A stretch of 64,000 nt of DNA from Tropicimonas isoalkanivorans (GTDB lineage: Bacteria > Pseudomonadota > Alphaproteobacteria > Rhodobacterales > Rhodobacteraceae). A model generated the notes under the pieces. It did no database searches. It had not been told where the DNA came from and worked only from the letters and a program-made list of their open reading frames with translations. A program made the translations under genes and the position numbers. Of the stretch, positions 63,765 through 64,000 are shown piece by piece. Positions within the stretch are counted from its first letter, which is position 1; each line of letters begins with the position of its first letter. The stretch is taken from NCBI RefSeq assembly GCF_900112335.1, contig NZ_FOLG01000007.1, positions 124,001 through 188,000 of the forward strand. The letters are read 5' to 3'.

Positions 63765-64000
63765 TCAGGCGGTCGCGCCCACGCCCGCCCGGGCGCGCAG
63801 GAAGTGATAGAGAACGTCGATGGCCTGCCCCATGTCCTCCGGCGCGGCGAATTCGTCCGGGTGGTGGCTGATACCCTCCCGGCACCGGACGAAGAGCATC
63901 GCCACCGGGCAGAGGTCCGCCATTGCCGAGGCGTCGTGCGTGGCCCCGGACATAAGGCTGAAGGGCGTAAGGCCCGCCGCCGTCACCGCACGTTCCAACT
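63765..64000 (-). CDS. M20-family amidohydrolase (allantoate/N-carbamoyl amino acid hydrolase-like), C-terminal part
   Basis: Only the last 78 or so residues are in the window. They carry the C-terminal signature of M20 amidohydrolases: LMSGATHDASAMADLCPVAM with the metal-binding His, and the end piece RCREGISHHPDEFAAPEDM. The substrate is unknown. The 232-bp gap to the amidotransferase holds no gene. The gene runs off the right edge. Confidence 0.88.
   Translation of the reverse strand, partial: LERAVTAAGLTPFSLMSGATHDASAMADLCPVAMLFVRCREGISHHPDEFAAPEDMGQAIDVLYHFLRARAGVGATA

Noticed and set aside
60126-63871. Two very long rightward open frames (60126-61973 and 61637-63871) opposite the NAGGN genes
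   Set aside because: They mirror the well-conserved ngg and amidotransferase genes and overlap one another; no domain is visible.

Overview
The window looks like a chromosomal segment of a marine-type alphaproteobacterium of the Rhodobacterales (Rhodobacter/Roseobacter group). The reasons are the high GC content, the red-type (form IC-like) RuBisCO operon with cbbX, the gene order of the flagellar cluster, the capsule and galactofuranose genes, the NAGGN osmoprotectant pair, and a GC-rich intergenic repeat of a kind common in this group. All identifications come from reading the sequence and translations; no database search was run.

Region 1 (1-17.3 kb) is an envelope polysaccharide locus. 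It holds divergent capsule-export genes (kpsE-like, cut by the left edge, and kpsM-like), UDP-galactopyranose mutase with a probable galactofuranosyltransferase, a Wza/KpsD-like export lipoprotein, a serralysin-type RTX protease, a priming sugar transferase, UDP-glucose dehydrogenase, a CAP-domain secreted protein, a small Asp-tailed secreted protein, UDP-glucuronate 4-epimerase, a YjbF/YjbH pair, and a GT2/LAB_N/GT39 trio that probably adds sugars to lipid A or another lipid-linked envelope glycan.

Region 2 (17.3-23.7 kb) is a mixed stretch: a LacI-family regulator with a palindromic candidate operator, tRNA-Arg(CCT), an AT-richer gene-free segment, an HWE-type sensor kinase fused to a receiver, a lone dTDP-glucose 4,6-dehydratase and a PPP-family phosphatase.

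Region 3 (23.9-46.8 kb) is a flagellar cluster. It contains motB, flgE-flgK-flgL-flgI, then (after an acyl-CoA ligase and ABC exporter pair) a leftward block flhA-fliR-flhB with a lytic transglycosylase, motA, a large periplasmic MotK-like protein, a MotE-like protein and fliL, and a rightward block fliF-fliH-fliN-fliP. Many neighbours share ATGA or GTGA stop/start overlaps, which suggests translational coupling. Near-consensus CtrA boxes lie before flgE and between fliL and fliF, as expected for a CtrA-controlled Fla2-like flagellum. Several core genes (fliG, fliI, fliM, fliQ, the rod genes, flgH, flagellin) are absent and must lie elsewhere.

Region 4 (46.8-56.5 kb) is a Calvin-Benson-Bassham operon: divergent cbbR, then fbp, prk, tkt, fba, cbbL, cbbS, cbbX and rpe. 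An AT-rich 99-bp control region separates cbbR from fbp. A GC-rich repeat joined to the cbbX 5' end is duplicated about 3.6 kb downstream.

Region 5 (56.7-64 kb) encodes a PhoX-like (DUF839) secreted protein, an imelysin-like periplasmic protein convergent with a small c-type cytochrome, the two-gene NAGGN osmoprotectant synthesis pair, and the C-terminus of an M20-family amidohydrolase cut by the right edge.
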